The translations under genes were made by a program, and so were the position numbers. From Nitrospira sp. UBA6909 (GTDB lineage Bacteria; Nitrospirota; Nitrospiria; Nitrospirales; Nitrospiraceae): DNA of 6,982 bases. The DNA is taken from contig DKBD01000163.1 of the NCBI GenBank assembly GCA_002451055.1, forward strand, positions 1,406 through 8,387. Reading direction: 5' to 3'. The notes below the pieces were generated by a model. The model worked only from the letters and a program-made list of their open reading frames with translations. It did no database searches and was not told the DNA's origin. Below, piece after piece: positions 6,433 through 6,982 of this stretch (positions within the stretch are counted from its first letter, which is position 1; each line of letters begins with the position of its first letter).

Positions 6433-6462
6433 GATATAGCATATATGCTACTATGACCGCAA
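6433..6462 (-). promoter_or_regulatory. Possible promoter of the toxin-antitoxin operon
   Basis: On the minus strand TTGCGG (6462-6457) resembles a -35 box. An AT-rich TATATC (6438-6433), 18 bases later, could act as the -10 box. The palindrome at 6437-6450 lies between and over these elements, which would allow repression. The matches to sigma-70 consensus are modest. Confidence 0.3.
6437..6450. promoter_or_regulatory. Perfect 14-bp palindrome, likely toxin-antitoxin operator
   Basis: TAGCATATATGCTA reads identically on both strands and lies 19-32 bases upstream of the toxin start. HigA-type antitoxins commonly bind such palindromes over their own promoter. Position and perfect symmetry make this the best operator candidate; binding is inferred. 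Confidence 0.6.
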
Positions 6463-6507
6463 TGGGATTGCTGGGCGCTGATCTTCATTGCGCGGCGCGT
6501 GCTGGGC

Positions 6508-6981
6508 TTAGAGGTGTTCTTGCTTGGGCGGGCGTTCGTAAATTCGGAATCGCTGCTTTATTGAATCCATGACCTGTTTCGCTTGTGCTTCATCAAGGCC
6601 TGCACCAAATCGACAGGTTTTTGGCACCATCTGTTTCAGCGCCGGGGGACCGAAGCGCATTGGATTGCGGTGGGCTATCATGGTAGGGTATCGGCTGCGT
6701 GAGATTGCCGAGCATCTCGGTGTCGATAAGGTTACACCGGCAGGGATTCCTGGTCGGCAACCGTTTCCGACAAAAGACCGGTCCGTTTCCGGGCTCGAAT
6801 AGCCTTTGCTGTAATCAGTGCTCATGAAGCGGCATCCGTTGAAGCCTCCAAGTCCGGGGATGATTTCCCGCGAAAGAAGTTCGAATTGACGGTTCAAAAT
6901 GAACACCACGCCGGCGGCCGAGGACCGGTTTTCACGTTTCGTAGCGGTGCCGCCGACGATGACGATATGCTCGTCGTCCAT
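6508..6981 (-). CDS. Hypothetical protein, possibly 5'-truncated by the window edge
   Basis: This frame of 157 codons runs from ATG 6981-6979 to TAA 6510-6508. Only one base lies beyond the ATG, so it may be internal to a longer gene. I do not recognise the family. The first 60 residues (IVIVGGTAT, GVVFILNRQFELL, EIIPGLGGFNG) alternate in the manner of beta strands, and the last 32 (GLDEAQAKQVMDSIKQRF) look helical. The middle (about 65-110) is rich in Ser, Arg, Pro and Cys and less protein-like. Its opposite strand reads GYRLREIAEHLGV, a helix-turn-helix-like peptide. Either this is one real gene with a coincidental antisense reading, or it is a gene interrupted by a mobile-element remnant. 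It shares the strand of the downstream toxin-antitoxin operon, 89 bases away. Confidence 0.35.
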   Translation of the reverse strand: MDDEHIVIVGGTATKRENRSSAAGVVFILNRQFELLSREIIPGLGGFNGCRFMSTDYSKGYSSPETDRSFVGNGCRPGIPAGVTLSTPRCSAISRSRYPTMIAHRNPMRFGPPALKQMVPKTCRFGAGLDEAQAKQVMDSIKQRFRIYERPPKQEHL

Positions 6982-6982
6982 C

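Noticed and set aside
1..6982. CRISPR array, tRNA, rRNA or complete insertion sequence
   Set aside because: No regular repeat-spacer pattern, cloverleaf-like sequence or paired terminal inverted repeats around a transposase gene were seen by eye.

Overview
The window looks like an accessory region of a moderately GC-rich Gram-negative bacterium. It encodes Sec-exported proteins with YD/RHS repeats and IPT/TIG folds. That combination, with the GC level, recalls Nitrospira-type or deltaproteobacterial genomes; this is an impression from domain style, not a demonstrated assignment.

Plus strand, 1-5437: a tightly packed cluster. The last codons of a probable upstream gene (1-30) overlap by ATGA the start of a 461-residue exported protein (27-1412). 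That protein carries a short YD-repeat segment, two IPT/TIG domains and two PPC-like beta domains. It overlaps by ATGA a 1242-residue Sec-exported RHS/YD-repeat protein (1409-5137). The RHS protein has a cysteine-containing N-terminal region, a DUF6531-like entry domain, more than 20 YD repeats, the conserved RHS core ending in DPNG, and a 117-residue glycine-rich hydrophobic tip. Six bases after its stop, in the same reading frame, starts a 97-residue protein with two predicted membrane segments (5144-5437). The simplest model is a polymorphic-toxin locus: exported companion, RHS shell with a membrane-acting tip, and a membrane immunity protein. The toxin and immunity roles are inferred from position, composition and topology, not from a recognised toxin family.

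Middle, 5438-5709: no gene seen. The region separates convergent units and holds a short palindrome (5529-5543) and a weak hairpin (5616-5650).

Minus strand, 6462-5710: a toxin-first type II toxin-antitoxin operon. A Gp49-like/HigB-type (RelE superfamily) toxin (6418-6017) overlaps by 11 bases an XRE-family HigA-type antitoxin (6027-5710). A perfect 14-base palindrome (6437-6450) in the promoter region is the likely operator for the antitoxin.

Right edge, 6508-6981: an unrecognised minus-strand reading frame that may continue beyond the window. Its middle part reads on the other strand as a short helix-turn-helix-like peptide, so its coding status is uncertain.
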